This document shows, in pieces, positions 53,876 through 62,658 of a DNA stretch of 64,000 bases (the first letter of the stretch is position 1; each line of letters begins with the position of its first letter). The position numbers were made by a program, and so were the translations under genes. Location: NCBI GenBank assembly GCA_947499305.1, contig CANMNN010000006.1:1-64000 (forward strand), written 5' to 3'. The stretch comes from an uncultured Arenicella sp. (lineage in GTDB: Bacteria; Pseudomonadota; Gammaproteobacteria; Arenicellales; Arenicellaceae). A model generated the notes under the pieces. The model worked only from the letters and a program-made list of their open reading frames with translations. It had not been told where the DNA came from and searched no databases.

Positions 53876-55282
53876 ATGAAAAACAAACTCCTTGCGGCCC
53901 TAGCGGTACTACTCGTTGCGTATGGAATTGCCTATTTGGTTCTTAATTCTCGCGACCCTCTATTGTTGTGGGATTGGAGTGAAATTGACACATCTGAGAA
54001 GTACTTTCCAACGGGGTTTGTTTGGGGCGCGGCATCGGCGGCGCATCAAGTGGAAGGAGGGCATCAGAACATTAATAATTTTGGTCGTTGGGAAAAGCAG
54101 TTTCACGCAAATGGAGAGCCGACGATTGTAAATGGCGACAAGTCAGGCATCGCAGTTGATCATTGGAATAGAGTTGAAGAAGACACACAACTAATGGTCG
54201 ACTTGGGCCTTGATGCTTATCGTTTCTCAGTGTCATGGAGCAAAATCATGCCGGCACCGGGCGTGGTCGACCAAGCTGCTTTGCAACATTATGTTGATGA
54301 AGTGGACACACTTATCGCTAATGGCATTACGCCAATGGTTACTTTGCATCACTTTACCCACCCAATTTGGTTTGAAGATTTAGGTGGTTTTGAGAAGCAA
54401 AAAAACATCGCTCACTTTGTCGAGTTTTCTGTAATCGTCTTCAAGGCGCTGCAATCAACGGTGAAGCAATGGTGTACCATTAATGAACCAGGTGTTTACA
54501 TGTTTGACGGCTATCTATCAGGCCATTTCCCACCAGGCAAAGTAGACCCGCAGCTCGCTGGCAAAGTGCTTGAGAACTTAATGCGTGCGCACGTTCAAGT
54601 TTACACAAAGTTAAAGTCGTTGCCAGGAGGCGATAAGGCTAGCATTGGGCTGGTTAAGAACATGATGCAGATGGACGCGCAGTCGCAGTACAACATCATG
54701 GATCATTTCATAAAATTTTTTGCCGATAACAATTATAACGAAGCTGTACTGAGGTTGTTCAGAACCGATGAATTTGAGTTCTATATGCCAACCATGGCCG
54801 ATTTGTCATCTAAGATAGACGGCGCGAGCAAGGCACTTGATTTTATTGGCCTTAATTACTATTCACATTACGCCTTCAATTTTAACGGCAATATCGATGA
54901 ATCGCTTGAGGCCAAGGCCTATCCAGGCGAAATGATGACTGACATGGATTACGGTATCTACCCAGAGGGTATTTATCGCGCGATCAAACGTATCTCGCAA
55001 TTAGATGTGCCTATCATCATTACCGAAAATGGCATTGCTGATGGCAAAGACGATCGACGCGCTGATTATATTGACCGGACGCTCTATGCGGTTTCTAAGG
55101 CGATTGAAGATGGCTACGACGTTCGCGGTTTCTACTATTGGTCGTTGACCGATAACTTTGAATGGAACCTTGGTTATGGTCAGCGTTTTGGTTTGTATCA
55201 CGTTGACTTCATGACCCAAGAACGGAGCTTGAAAGAGGGCTCTAAAACGTATGTAGAAATAATTAGGCAAGCTAAGCAATAA
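53876..55282 (+). CDS. Membrane-anchored family GH1 beta-glucosidase
   Basis: A 468-residue glycoside hydrolase with an N-terminal hydrophobic helix (about 4-24) and no cleavage site, so it is probably anchored with the domain outside the cytoplasm. GH1 motifs: FVWGAASAAHQVEGG (48-62), acid/base Glu204 in TINEPG and nucleophile Glu384 in ITENGIADG; YYWSLTDNFEWNLGYGQRFGL closes the active site. It should release terminal beta-glycosides. Most bacterial GH1 enzymes are cytoplasmic. It lies right after the tandem repeat array and may have its own promoter there. Confidence 0.93.
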   Translation: MKNKLLAALAVLLVAYGIAYLVLNSRDPLLLWDWSEIDTSEKYFPTGFVWGAASAAHQVEGGHQNINNFGRWEKQFHANGEPTIVNGDKSGIAVDHWNRVEEDTQLMVDLGLDAYRFSVSWSKIMPAPGVVDQAALQHYVDEVDTLIANGITPMVTLHHFTHPIWFEDLGGFEKQKNIAHFVEFSVIVFKALQSTVKQWCTINEPGVYMFDGYLSGHFPPGKVDPQLAGKVLENLMRAHVQVYTKLKSLPGGDKASIGLVKNMMQMDAQSQYNIMDHFIKFFADNNYNEAVLRLFRTDEFEFYMPTMADLSSKIDGASKALDFIGLNYYSHYAFNFNGNIDESLEAKAYPGEMMTDMDYGIYPEGIYRAIKRISQLDVPIIITENGIADGKDDRRADYIDRTLYAVSKAIEDGYDVRGFYYWSLTDNFEWNLGYGQRFGLYHVDFMTQERSLKEGSKTYVEIIRQAKQ

Positions 55283-55323
55283 TTTCCAATTCCATTAAAT
55301 TTGGTGCTATTGACGAGAGCATG

Positions 55324-55533
55324 CTATTTGTCTGATCCATATTCGAGCTGCCATTTATCGAGCGCGTCATAGTAATAATCATAGATACAAGGAACGCAAC
55401 CGCTGCCGCAACATTCATGTGCCGAGGGCTTCTCTGGCGGAGCCGGTATAGCAGGCTTTTCTGCTCTTGCTAAGGTCTTCGAGTTAGTTTGCTCGCTTCG
55501 ACCCCCATTCGATGTTATTTTGCGGTTCGACAT
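55324..55533 (-). CDS. Oxidoreductase-like small cysteine protein
   Basis: A 69-residue protein. PPEKPSAHECCGSGCVPCIYDYYYDALDKW matches the oxidoreductase-like domain, a short family found in bacteria and at the start of some eukaryotic proteins; the CC-x2-G-C-x2-C cysteines could bind metal. The first 25 residues are low in hydrophobicity and probably unstructured. It is divergent from the TSUP transporter gene. Function unknown. Confidence 0.82.
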   Translation of the reverse strand: MSNRKITSNGGRSEQTNSKTLARAEKPAIPAPPEKPSAHECCGSGCVPCIYDYYYDALDKWQLEYGSDK

Positions 55534-55595
55534 CCTCTTATACTAACAAATTGTGCGCTTCATTTATGTTAAATGGAGGCGGCGCTCGACAACTC

Positions 55596-56351
55596 ATGAC
55601 CATCGAAATTGCATCGTATAGCTTCACCTTATACCAATTAGCGTTGCTCGGCCTTGCCGCAGCGTTAATCGGTATGGCTAAAACCGGCGTACATGGTGCG
55701 GGGATGATTTCGGTACCGCTCTTGGCCTTGGTTTTTGGTGCTAAAGCGTCAACAGGCATCGCCCTGCCAATTTTGATTTTGGCTGATCTGTTTGCCGTTT
55801 ACTATTATCATCAGCACGCCAGTTGGGCGCACTTAAGAAAGCTCATACCATTTGCCTTTCTGGGGATCGTAGTCGGTACTGTCGTCGGGCAGCTGATTGA
55901 TGAACTAATGTTTGCTTATGTGATGATTGCGATCATCTTTGTCTCTCTTGCTGTGATGATCTATCGCGAACGAAGAACCGATCTAGACATACCAAGTTCG
56001 CCCATGTTCAGTGTTTCGATAGGGGTTGCCGGTGGTTTCGCGACTATGGTTGGTAATTTAGCTGGGCCAGTAATGGCACTCTACCTCTTGGCAATGCGTT
56101 TACCGAAAGATCAGTTTATTGGCACCGCCGCATGGTTTTTTTTATTGGTTAATATTGCAAAGCTGCCCTTTCATATATGGGTGTGGGAAACCATCACATG
56201 GAATAGTTCGATGGTCAACTTGGTGGTGTTTCCGGCGATAGCATTGGGTGCATTCCTCGGATTTAAAATCGTCAGTCGAATTCCAGAAAAGCCATTTCGC
56301 TGGTTCGTGATCATCATGACGGCAGTATCCGCAATCGCGATGCTAATTTAG
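55596..56351 (+). CDS. TSUP (TauE/SafE) family transporter
   Basis: A 251-residue membrane protein with about eight hydrophobic spans. The two repeats of the family are marked by GMAKTGVHGAGMISVPLLA near the N terminus and GVAGGFATMVGNLAGPVMALYLL in the second half. The ATG at 55596 is preferred; ATG 55566 is possible. Members move sulfite, sulfoacetate, taurine or other organic anions. The gene ends 4 nt into the converging glyoxalase gene. Confidence 0.88.
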   Translation: MTIEIASYSFTLYQLALLGLAAALIGMAKTGVHGAGMISVPLLALVFGAKASTGIALPILILADLFAVYYYHQHASWAHLRKLIPFAFLGIVVGTVVGQLIDELMFAYVMIAIIFVSLAVMIYRERRTDLDIPSSPMFSVSIGVAGGFATMVGNLAGPVMALYLLAMRLPKDQFIGTAAWFFLLVNIAKLPFHIWVWETITWNSSMVNLVVFPAIALGAFLGFKIVSRIPEKPFRWFVIIMTAVSAIAMLI

Positions 56352-56722
56352 CTTGGCTTTGATAGGCTCATTAAACCCAGTGGGCGGCCCTCAAGGTCAT
56401 TAAAAAATGCCATCCATTCTTCGCTACCATCTTCGTGCTGGTGAATTATGCATGCGTTTTGTACAAATTCTACTCCCTGTTTGCTCAAGCGCTCTTGCTC
56501 AGCTCGACTGTCTTCGACTGAGAAATAGATGATTGAATCACTGAATTTTTCCTCGGAGCTTTCGGTGAGCATTAAGCGAACCTCACCGCACTGAAAGAAC
56601 GCCATACTTGGTACAGTAAATGAGTGTTGAAGACCCAGTACATCCCTATACCAAGCCTCCGAAGCTGATAAGTTGCGTACGGTACGAGCGATTTGACCAA
56701 GCTTGATCGATGTTTTACTCAT
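56348..56722 (-). CDS. VOC (glyoxalase/bleomycin-resistance) family protein
   Basis: A 124-residue single VOC unit. ARTVRNLSASEAWYRDVLGLQ begins the first beta-alpha-beta module and HEDGSEEWMAFFNDLEGRPLGLM ends the second, with Glu in the usual metal position. Metal-dependent isomerase, dioxygenase or binding roles are possible. The 3' end overlaps the TSUP gene by 4 nt in convergent orientation. Confidence 0.83.
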   Translation of the reverse strand: MSKTSIKLGQIARTVRNLSASEAWYRDVLGLQHSFTVPSMAFFQCGEVRLMLTESSEEKFSDSIIYFSVEDSRAEQERLSKQGVEFVQNACIIHQHEDGSEEWMAFFNDLEGRPLGLMSLSKPS

Positions 56723-56853
56723 TAGCTACTCCAAATTATTAACTCTGTGACGTGTTCGACTATAGCTAGGATTGAGGCCGATTGACACACTGACGACACT
56801 TCGCACCTCTTGCTCGCACCGCTATGCATTTTTCTTTACAATGACCTAACCCC

Positions 56854-57279
56854 ATGAAAATTCGCCCATATACACAATCTGATCAATCAAGCCTCGTCGC
56901 CTTGTGGCACGCGACTGGTGTGGCAACGCCTCAAAATGATTCAAGCAAAGATATTCAGCGAAAGCTGGCTGTTGATCCTGACTTACTGTTGGTCGCCGAA
57001 TCTGAAGGCCAAATAGTAGGATCGGTTATGGGGGGCTATGAAGGGCATCGCGGTTGGGTAAATTACCTAGCTGTGTCGCCAAAATTTCAGCGACGGGGTA
57101 TTGCTAGTCACTTAATGAATGAGATCGAGGCCGCGTTGCTAAAGCGAGGATGCCCTAAGATAAATCTTCAAGTGCGAAACAGTAATCACAGTGCATTGGG
57201 ATTTTATGCCGCGTTGGGTTACCTAGACGACAATGTGGTGAGTTTGGGTAAGCGTTTAATCGTTGATCGGGCGGAGTAA
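56854..57279 (+). CDS. ypeA: GNAT acetyltransferase (YpeA-like)
   Basis: A 141-residue GNAT protein. The acetyl-CoA site is VSPKFQRRGIASHLM (77-91), preceded by GWVNYLAV and followed by NLQVRNSNHSALGFYAALGY, the characteristic YpeA/RimI-like order. Substrate unknown. The next small gene begins 6 nt after its stop and may be co-translated. Confidence 0.85.
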   Translation: MKIRPYTQSDQSSLVALWHATGVATPQNDSSKDIQRKLAVDPDLLLVAESEGQIVGSVMGGYEGHRGWVNYLAVSPKFQRRGIASHLMNEIEAALLKRGCPKINLQVRNSNHSALGFYAALGYLDDNVVSLGKRLIVDRAE

Positions 57280-57285
57280 GTGTTT

Positions 57286-57591
57286 ATGAAAAAAATTCCT
57301 GTTGATGTTTATTCCAATGCCAGTAACAACGGTGTCGTTAGAATGCCGGAACGTCAGTATCTTGGTTCTGTTATTCAAGGGGATTCGCTGTTTTTGTTAC
57401 ACGGTGAGGCCATGGATATATTGGAAGAGCTGAAACATAATCCCGGTAGCTATGGCTACTTCAAAGCGTACTCGATTGCAAAAAGCCTGGAACAGCGGCT
57501 CGAGCACTATATTGAGGTTTGTCGAGCAAACTCAGTTAAACTCGAGTTCGATATAGAGTGCAGCGTACTCGACTATGACGAACCTCTTTGA
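57286..57591 (+). CDS. Conserved small protein of unknown function
   Basis: A 101-residue protein. ATG 57286 is chosen because ggag lies 9 nt upstream; a GTG two codons earlier is the alternative. The segments VDVYSNASNNGVVRMPERQYLGSVIQGDSLF suggest a small alpha/beta cytoplasmic protein that I have the impression of having seen in other bacteria as an uncharacterised domain, but I cannot name it with certainty. It is directly downstream of the GNAT gene. Confidence 0.75.
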   Translation: MKKIPVDVYSNASNNGVVRMPERQYLGSVIQGDSLFLLHGEAMDILEELKHNPGSYGYFKAYSIAKSLEQRLEHYIEVCRANSVKLEFDIECSVLDYDEPL

Positions 57592-57678
57592 TGAATCGCT
57601 TTAACTGATGAAGTCACCTAGCTGACTGCTTGGGCGAATGTTCTAACTATTAATTTTTTAGCTAAATTAGGATTAACT

Positions 57679-59643
57679 ATGTTTTCTAATCTATTGCGCG
57701 CAGCACCTGCTGTCGCTATTTTATCTGCGTTAACGTTTTTGAGTGCTTGCAATGACATGCCAAGCCAAACCGATCAAAGGGCAGCGACCGACACCCCGAA
57801 AGAAGTTGCCAACGCCGCAACAACGGTCGCCGATCAGGCTGAACAAAATGCCGACGCTCAAGTCAGTGATATAGAAGTTGGAAAAGACTATCACTCATTC
57901 TCAAACCCTGAGAGTGTGATCCTTACCCATATATCACTTGATCTTAACATCGATTTTGAGCAAAAAAGAATGAGTGGCACTGCTGAGCTTGACTATAAAA
58001 AGCTTGATCAGAATGCCAACACTTTGGTGTTGGATACCAACGACCTAACAATAAACAGCGTCACCAGTAATGGATCGCCTTTGGAGTTTACGCTCGATCC
58101 AGAAGACTCATTTCTTGGTTCAGCACTAGAAATACGCCTGCCGGAATCTGGTAGTTCAGTGCTGGTTAACTACGCAACCTCGCCGCAAGCCAGTGGCGTG
58201 CAATGGTTAACGCCAGTGCAAACAGCGGGCGGTAAGCACCCTTTTTTATTTACACAAGCCCAGGCAACCCATGCGCGTAGCTTCATTCCTTTGCAAGACT
58301 CGCCGCAAGTGCGTGTCACCTACGATGCCATTATTCGTACACCAAAAGACCTGCTAGCAGTGATGAGTGCATCGAACGATCCCAACGCAGCCCGCGATGG
58401 GGTTTATGAGTTCAGTATGCCCCAAGCCATCCCTTCATATCTCATCGCCTTAGCGGTCGGTGATTTAAAATTCAAAGCAATGGGCGAGCGAACCGGTGTC
58501 TATGCAGAGCCCAGTTTACTCGAAGCGGCAGCGGCTGAGTTTGAAGACACCGAATCGATGCTTATTGCCACTGAAAAGACCTATGGCCCATATAGTTGGG
58601 ATCGCTATGACTTGCTGATTCTACCGCCTTCGTTCCCATTTGGAGGTATGGAAAACCCTCGCTTATCGTTCATTACCCCAACCGTTATTGCTGGAGACAA
58701 GAGCCTGGTTTCGTTGATTGCTCATGAGTTAGCGCATTCTTGGTCTGGCAACGCAACCAGTAATGCAACTTGGCGTGATCTATGGTTGAACGAGGGTTTC
58801 ACGACCTATTTAACCTACCGTATTATGGAAATTGTTTACGGCACTGATCGGTTCAATATGGAAGCGGTGCTCGGCTACCAAGATCTGGAAGCGAATCTAG
58901 AAACCTTAGACGCAAATGACCAAATATTGGCGATTGATCTGCGTGGCCGTGACCCCGATGATGTGTTCTCGAATATTCCATACGAAAAAGGAGCCTTGTT
59001 CTTACGAGAACTAGAGCACAAAGTGGGCCGTGATAACTTCGATCGATTCTTAAAAGAATACTTTAAGGAATTCGCTTTTCAGAGCATCACCACTGATCAG
59101 TTTACCGACTATCTCGATCGAACGTTACTAATTGAATACGCTGACAAACTTGATAAAGATAGAATCAATGAGTGGATTTTTAAGGCTGGCATTCCAGATT
59201 CTGCGCCCAAGCCCAGTTCAGATGCTTTCAGCATTATCGATACCGGGCGTAGTCAATGGTTAGCGGGCGAACTCGCAGCAAAAGACATTGATACTCAAGA
59301 TTGGACTGTGCATGAGTGGTTGTATTTCTTGAATAATTTGCCGGAGGTACTTAGCCCCGAACAGCTTAGTTCTTTAGACAGCGCTTTTGATTTGACTAAC
59401 TCGAAGAATAATGAGATTGCTCATAGCTGGCTGTTGATGTCAGTGAGGAATTGGTACGAACCCGCGATGCCGCGGTTGTATGAATACCTTACAACGATTG
59501 GTCGCAATAAGTTAGTGAAGCCGCTATATCGTGAACTTTCTAAAACTAAGGAAGGAAAAGCGTTAGCACGTAAAGCGTTTGCCGAAGCTAAACCTGGATA
59601 TCATCCTCTAACTGTTAAGGCAAATCAGGGCTTCGTTGACTAG
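57679..59643 (+). CDS. Lipoprotein M1 family aminopeptidase
   Basis: A 654-residue gluzincin with a lipoprotein signal (LSAC, Cys24) and a Gln/Ala-rich linker (about 28-62). The M1 domain carries GGMEN (322-326), the zinc site His349-Glu350-x2-His353 (HELAHSWSG) and third ligand Glu372 (WLNEGFTTY). The C-terminal helical part is of the leukotriene A4 hydrolase type. It should trim peptides at the outer face of a membrane. It is transcribed alone. Confidence 0.93.
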   Translation: MFSNLLRAAPAVAILSALTFLSACNDMPSQTDQRAATDTPKEVANAATTVADQAEQNADAQVSDIEVGKDYHSFSNPESVILTHISLDLNIDFEQKRMSGTAELDYKKLDQNANTLVLDTNDLTINSVTSNGSPLEFTLDPEDSFLGSALEIRLPESGSSVLVNYATSPQASGVQWLTPVQTAGGKHPFLFTQAQATHARSFIPLQDSPQVRVTYDAIIRTPKDLLAVMSASNDPNAARDGVYEFSMPQAIPSYLIALAVGDLKFKAMGERTGVYAEPSLLEAAAAEFEDTESMLIATEKTYGPYSWDRYDLLILPPSFPFGGMENPRLSFITPTVIAGDKSLVSLIAHELAHSWSGNATSNATWRDLWLNEGFTTYLTYRIMEIVYGTDRFNMEAVLGYQDLEANLETLDANDQILAIDLRGRDPDDVFSNIPYEKGALFLRELEHKVGRDNFDRFLKEYFKEFAFQSITTDQFTDYLDRTLLIEYADKLDKDRINEWIFKAGIPDSAPKPSSDAFSIIDTGRSQWLAGELAAKDIDTQDWTVHEWLYFLNNLPEVLSPEQLSSLDSAFDLTNSKNNEIAHSWLLMSVRNWYEPAMPRLYEYLTTIGRNKLVKPLYRELSKTKEGKALARKAFAEAKPGYHPLTVKANQGFVD

Positions 59644-59768
59644 TCCTTAGCCCTGAACGCATCGAAAATCAGACATAAATAGCAGACGATCACGCATATT
59701 GATTGGGTCTGTTGGACTGTATAGTTCACTCATAACCTTTACCGATGTGCGTACATCAGGAGCTATTT

Positions 59769-60020
59769 ATGTCTAAGAAGACCTCAAAAAATGTAACAAT
59801 TTATTCCAAAGATTATTGCCCTTACTGTAAGGCTGCAAAGCGTATTCTCAGAGCTCGTGGCATCGATTATAAGGAGATTGATGTTGAGTTAGAGCCGAGC
59901 AAGATGATTGAAATGGTAGCGCGAAGCAAACGTCGTACCGTGCCGCAAATTTTCTTCGGAGATGAGCATATTGGTGGACATGATGACCTCGTTCGTTACT
60001 ACTCACAGAGAGCCGCGTAA
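59769..60020 (+). CDS. grxC: Glutaredoxin 3
   Basis: An 83-residue dithiol glutaredoxin. The start is the ATG at 59769, preceded by aggag 7 nt upstream. The active site is Cys17-Pro-Tyr-Cys20; TVPQIFFGDEHIGGHDDL gives the cis-Pro and glutathione-binding GG element. It reduces disulfides with glutathione in the cytoplasm. The stop codon lies in the loop of its terminator hairpin. Confidence 0.95.
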   Translation: MSKKTSKNVTIYSKDYCPYCKAAKRILRARGIDYKEIDVELEPSKMIEMVARSKRRTVPQIFFGDEHIGGHDDLVRYYSQRAA

Positions 60021-60036
60021 TAGCGGCTCTTTTTTC
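60009..60036 (+). terminator. Intrinsic terminator overlapping the end of grxC
   Basis: agagccgc (60009-60016) pairs with gcggctct (60023-60030) around a 6-nt loop that contains the grxC stop codon, followed by six T. Confidence 0.92.
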
Positions 60037-60163
60037 GTCTAGCGTTGATCTCCTTAAGGTTGCCGCCTATTAAACGTAGAGAGATGGCGTAGCATTAAAC
60101 AGCGCTTTGAATTAGTCTCAAGGAACGTCCTTAGACCCTTTCCTTGATTTGTCGGAGCTAGTT

Positions 60164-62179
60164 ATGTCGTTTGATTCAAAGAGCGTTCGTTCAACTGAAA
60201 CTGTATGCCCTCTTGATTGTGCAGACACCTGCAGTTTAACAGTGGACATTGTCGACGAGAAAATTGTAAAGGTTCGAGGCTCAAAAGCGAACCCTTTCAC
60301 CAATGGTAAAATCTGTAGCAAAGTTGCAACGGGCATGGTCGAATGGGTGCACGGAGACAAACGATTAAATACACCGCTAAGGCGCGTTGTCGTTGATGGA
60401 GAGTCTAGCTTCGAACCCATTTCCTGGAGTCAGGCTTACGGTGAGATCAAACAGAATTTCGATCGCGTTATTGCACGATACGGGCCGCAAGCCATTCTTC
60501 CATTAAAGTATGCGGGCCCAATGGGGGTCCTGTCGGTCGGTTCGATGGATGCACGCTTCTTTAATCGTCTAGGTGCTTCACAGCTCGATAGTGCGCCTCT
60601 GTGTGCCGGAGTATCGTCTGCGGCGTGGCAGTCTGTGCTTGGGAATACAGGAGGTATTGCGCACGCCGAAATGGCCTCATCTAAGTTGATCGTTATTTGG
60701 GCTAACAATATAACGGTGGGACATTTACATTTAATTAAAATAATTCGTCAGGCGCGCAAGCAAGGTGCGAAAGTAGTAGTGATCGACCCAAAGCGAATAC
60801 GTATCGCGGACGACGCAGATTTGTTCCTGCAAATAAACCCGGGGACAGATTTAATATTGGCCTATGCGGTAGCTAATTTAATTGCCCAAATGGGAGGATT
60901 AGATAAAGAGTTCATCGACGAAAACGTAAGTGGTGCGGATCAATTCCTTGAACATGCAAAGCAATATTCTGTAGAGTTAGCAGCTCAAAAGTGCGGTTTG
61001 CGCGTCAACGATATTACTCGATTTGCTGAATACTGGTGCATGCTCAAACCGGCATCACTTAGCATTGGTGTTGCCTTAGAGCGCAGTCGTAGTGGCGGCT
61101 CAGCGATACGTGGAGCGATGTCATTACCATTACTCACTGGCAATTTCTTGGAAGTGGGCGCTGGCATTTGTGACCCATCCTCTTATTTTAAGATTGACCG
61201 AGAATACCTCAAGCGACCTGATTGGCTCTCTCCCAAAATCCGCACTATCAACATCTTGGATGTCGCCGCTCATATTGTTAATGATGATTTAGACGTGCCA
61301 ATTAAAGCTTTGTTTATCTATAACCACAACCCGGTTGCGGTACACCCTCGACAAGGCCTACTGAGACAGGCGCTCGAATCCGATGACTTATTTATTGTCG
61401 GTTATGACTTAAATATGACCGATAGTATGCGCTACGCAGACATCATATTGCCCGCTTGCAGCTCAATGGAATACGGAGATTTATATAAGGCCTATGGGCA
61501 TACTGCGCTGCAGCGAACTAAAGCCGCAATTAGGCCTGTAGGCGAAGCGCGTGCTAATACGCGTGTTTTTCGTGAATTGGCAGAGATCTTTGGTTTCATC
61601 GACCCGGAGTTCTCTGAAACTGATGAGCAAATGATGAGGGCGGCGGTCACTAACTTGCCAGAAGAGGGTGAGCTGATTGATAACGCCCTAAAACCGAATT
61701 TTAATAACAATGTGGCGTTTAGAAATACGCTCCCGAATTCGCCAATTAATAAGGCTTTGCTCTACAATCAAGCAGAACAAGAGCGTGCAGGCCTGGGGCT
61801 ACCCCGTTACAAAGAGTTGGTGCGTGACTATGAGTTTACCTTAGTAAGCCCAAGCTCGGATAAGCGTATTAACTCGACCTTAGGTGGCACTCAAGCTAAC
61901 GCTGAGCCGTACCGGGTTGAAATGAACCCAGTCGATGCTCAAGAAAAAGGTTTTGAGGTCGGTCAAAAAGTAGCACTTAAGAATCAGTTTGCCGAGGTCG
62001 TTCTAGAGTTAAGTTTGAGTGACAAGGTTAAGCCTGGTGTGCTTTACGTGCCTAAAGGTGCATGGATGTCTGACTCTGAGTCTAATGCGACTATCAATGC
62101 GCTCATTCCTTCACACAAAGCCGATATGGCCGATGGTGCGTGTTACAACGATACACAAGTTGATGTTTTCGCGGCCTAG
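60164..62179 (+). CDS. Molybdopterin oxidoreductase with [4Fe-4S] (DMSO reductase superfamily)
   Basis: A 671-residue protein. ATG 60164 has ggag about 7 nt upstream; a TTG five codons earlier is less likely. The [4Fe-4S] ligands are Cys15, Cys19, Cys23 and Cys51 (CPLDCADTC, GKICSK). AGPMGVLSVGSMDARFFNRLGAS, IIVIWANNITVGHLH-like and VVIDPKRIRIADDADLFLQINPGTD are molybdopterin domain motifs, and the C-terminal molydop-binding domain has LGGTQANAEPYRVEMNPVDA. No signal peptide, so cytoplasmic. It resembles formate dehydrogenase-like BisC-group enzymes. Substrate and electron partner are unknown; no such subunit is adjacent. Confidence 0.88.
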   Translation: MSFDSKSVRSTETVCPLDCADTCSLTVDIVDEKIVKVRGSKANPFTNGKICSKVATGMVEWVHGDKRLNTPLRRVVVDGESSFEPISWSQAYGEIKQNFDRVIARYGPQAILPLKYAGPMGVLSVGSMDARFFNRLGASQLDSAPLCAGVSSAAWQSVLGNTGGIAHAEMASSKLIVIWANNITVGHLHLIKIIRQARKQGAKVVVIDPKRIRIADDADLFLQINPGTDLILAYAVANLIAQMGGLDKEFIDENVSGADQFLEHAKQYSVELAAQKCGLRVNDITRFAEYWCMLKPASLSIGVALERSRSGGSAIRGAMSLPLLTGNFLEVGAGICDPSSYFKIDREYLKRPDWLSPKIRTINILDVAAHIVNDDLDVPIKALFIYNHNPVAVHPRQGLLRQALESDDLFIVGYDLNMTDSMRYADIILPACSSMEYGDLYKAYGHTALQRTKAAIRPVGEARANTRVFRELAEIFGFIDPEFSETDEQMMRAAVTNLPEEGELIDNALKPNFNNNVAFRNTLPNSPINKALLYNQAEQERAGLGLPRYKELVRDYEFTLVSPSSDKRINSTLGGTQANAEPYRVEMNPVDAQEKGFEVGQKVALKNQFAEVVLELSLSDKVKPGVLYVPKGAWMSDSESNATINALIPSHKADMADGACYNDTQVDVFAA

Positions 62180-62186
62180 CTGGAGA

Positions 62187-62363
62187 ATGTTTCGGCTAGC
62201 TGTTGAAATGACCACGTTTGCATTAAGCGTTAACGTACTACATAAACTCTTAGGTAGGCGCATCGGAAACTATTATCTAGTTAAGCTCCAGCAGGAAGTG
62301 GCGTCACCTGGGAATACACTTGCACAGTGTAAACTGCAGAACAATATCAACCCATACCAATAA
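62187..62363 (+). CDS. Possible small ORF between the molybdenum enzyme and the next gene
   Basis: A 58-residue frame begins 7 nt after the molybdenum enzyme stop; ggag is present but only about 1-2 nt from the ATG. It ends with TAA immediately before the GTG of the next gene. The product (Leu- and Arg-rich, with AQCKLQNNINPYQ at the end) is unlike anything I know. It may be noncoding. Confidence 0.25.
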   Translation: MFRLAVEMTTFALSVNVLHKLLGRRIGNYYLVKLQQEVASPGNTLAQCKLQNNINPYQ

Positions 62364-62612
62364 GTGAGACCCTACGTGGAAGAAAAACGTAAAGACTTAG
62401 AAGCTTCTCGGCAAAAGGAATTGATTTATCGCATAGTAAGTGAGCTTAATGAACTACATCCGTCTCTTTACTATGCAGCGACTAGCGAGATCGCGTATCA
62501 AGTAGAAGCGGCTATTTTGGCGGGTCAAGGCTTGAACCATGACGAATCTCAATTGCTCAAAGGCTTAAGCCGAAATGATATTCAAATGATTTTGAGTCTC
62601 CATAATGGCTGA
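62364..62612 (+). CDS. Small protein of unknown function
   Basis: An 82-residue, charged, mostly helical product starting at GTG (a second GTG four codons in is possible). LYYAATSEIAYQVEAAILAGQGL and LKGLSRNDIQMILSLHNG suggest two or three helices. It is in the same direction as the molybdenum enzyme gene, 184 bp after it, and could be a chaperone or accessory protein, but I have no evidence beyond position. Confidence 0.6.
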   Translation: MRPYVEEKRKDLEASRQKELIYRIVSELNELHPSLYYAATSEIAYQVEAAILAGQGLNHDESQLLKGLSRNDIQMILSLHNG

Positions 62613-62658
62613 TCTGCTCTAGACAAACCAAGGTACCAAATCACTTTGTCGCAAGGTC

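Noticed and set aside
62019-62186. Extension of the small frame at 62187 back to 62019
   Set aside because: That part overlaps the molybdenum enzyme gene in another frame and has the composition of a shadow frame.
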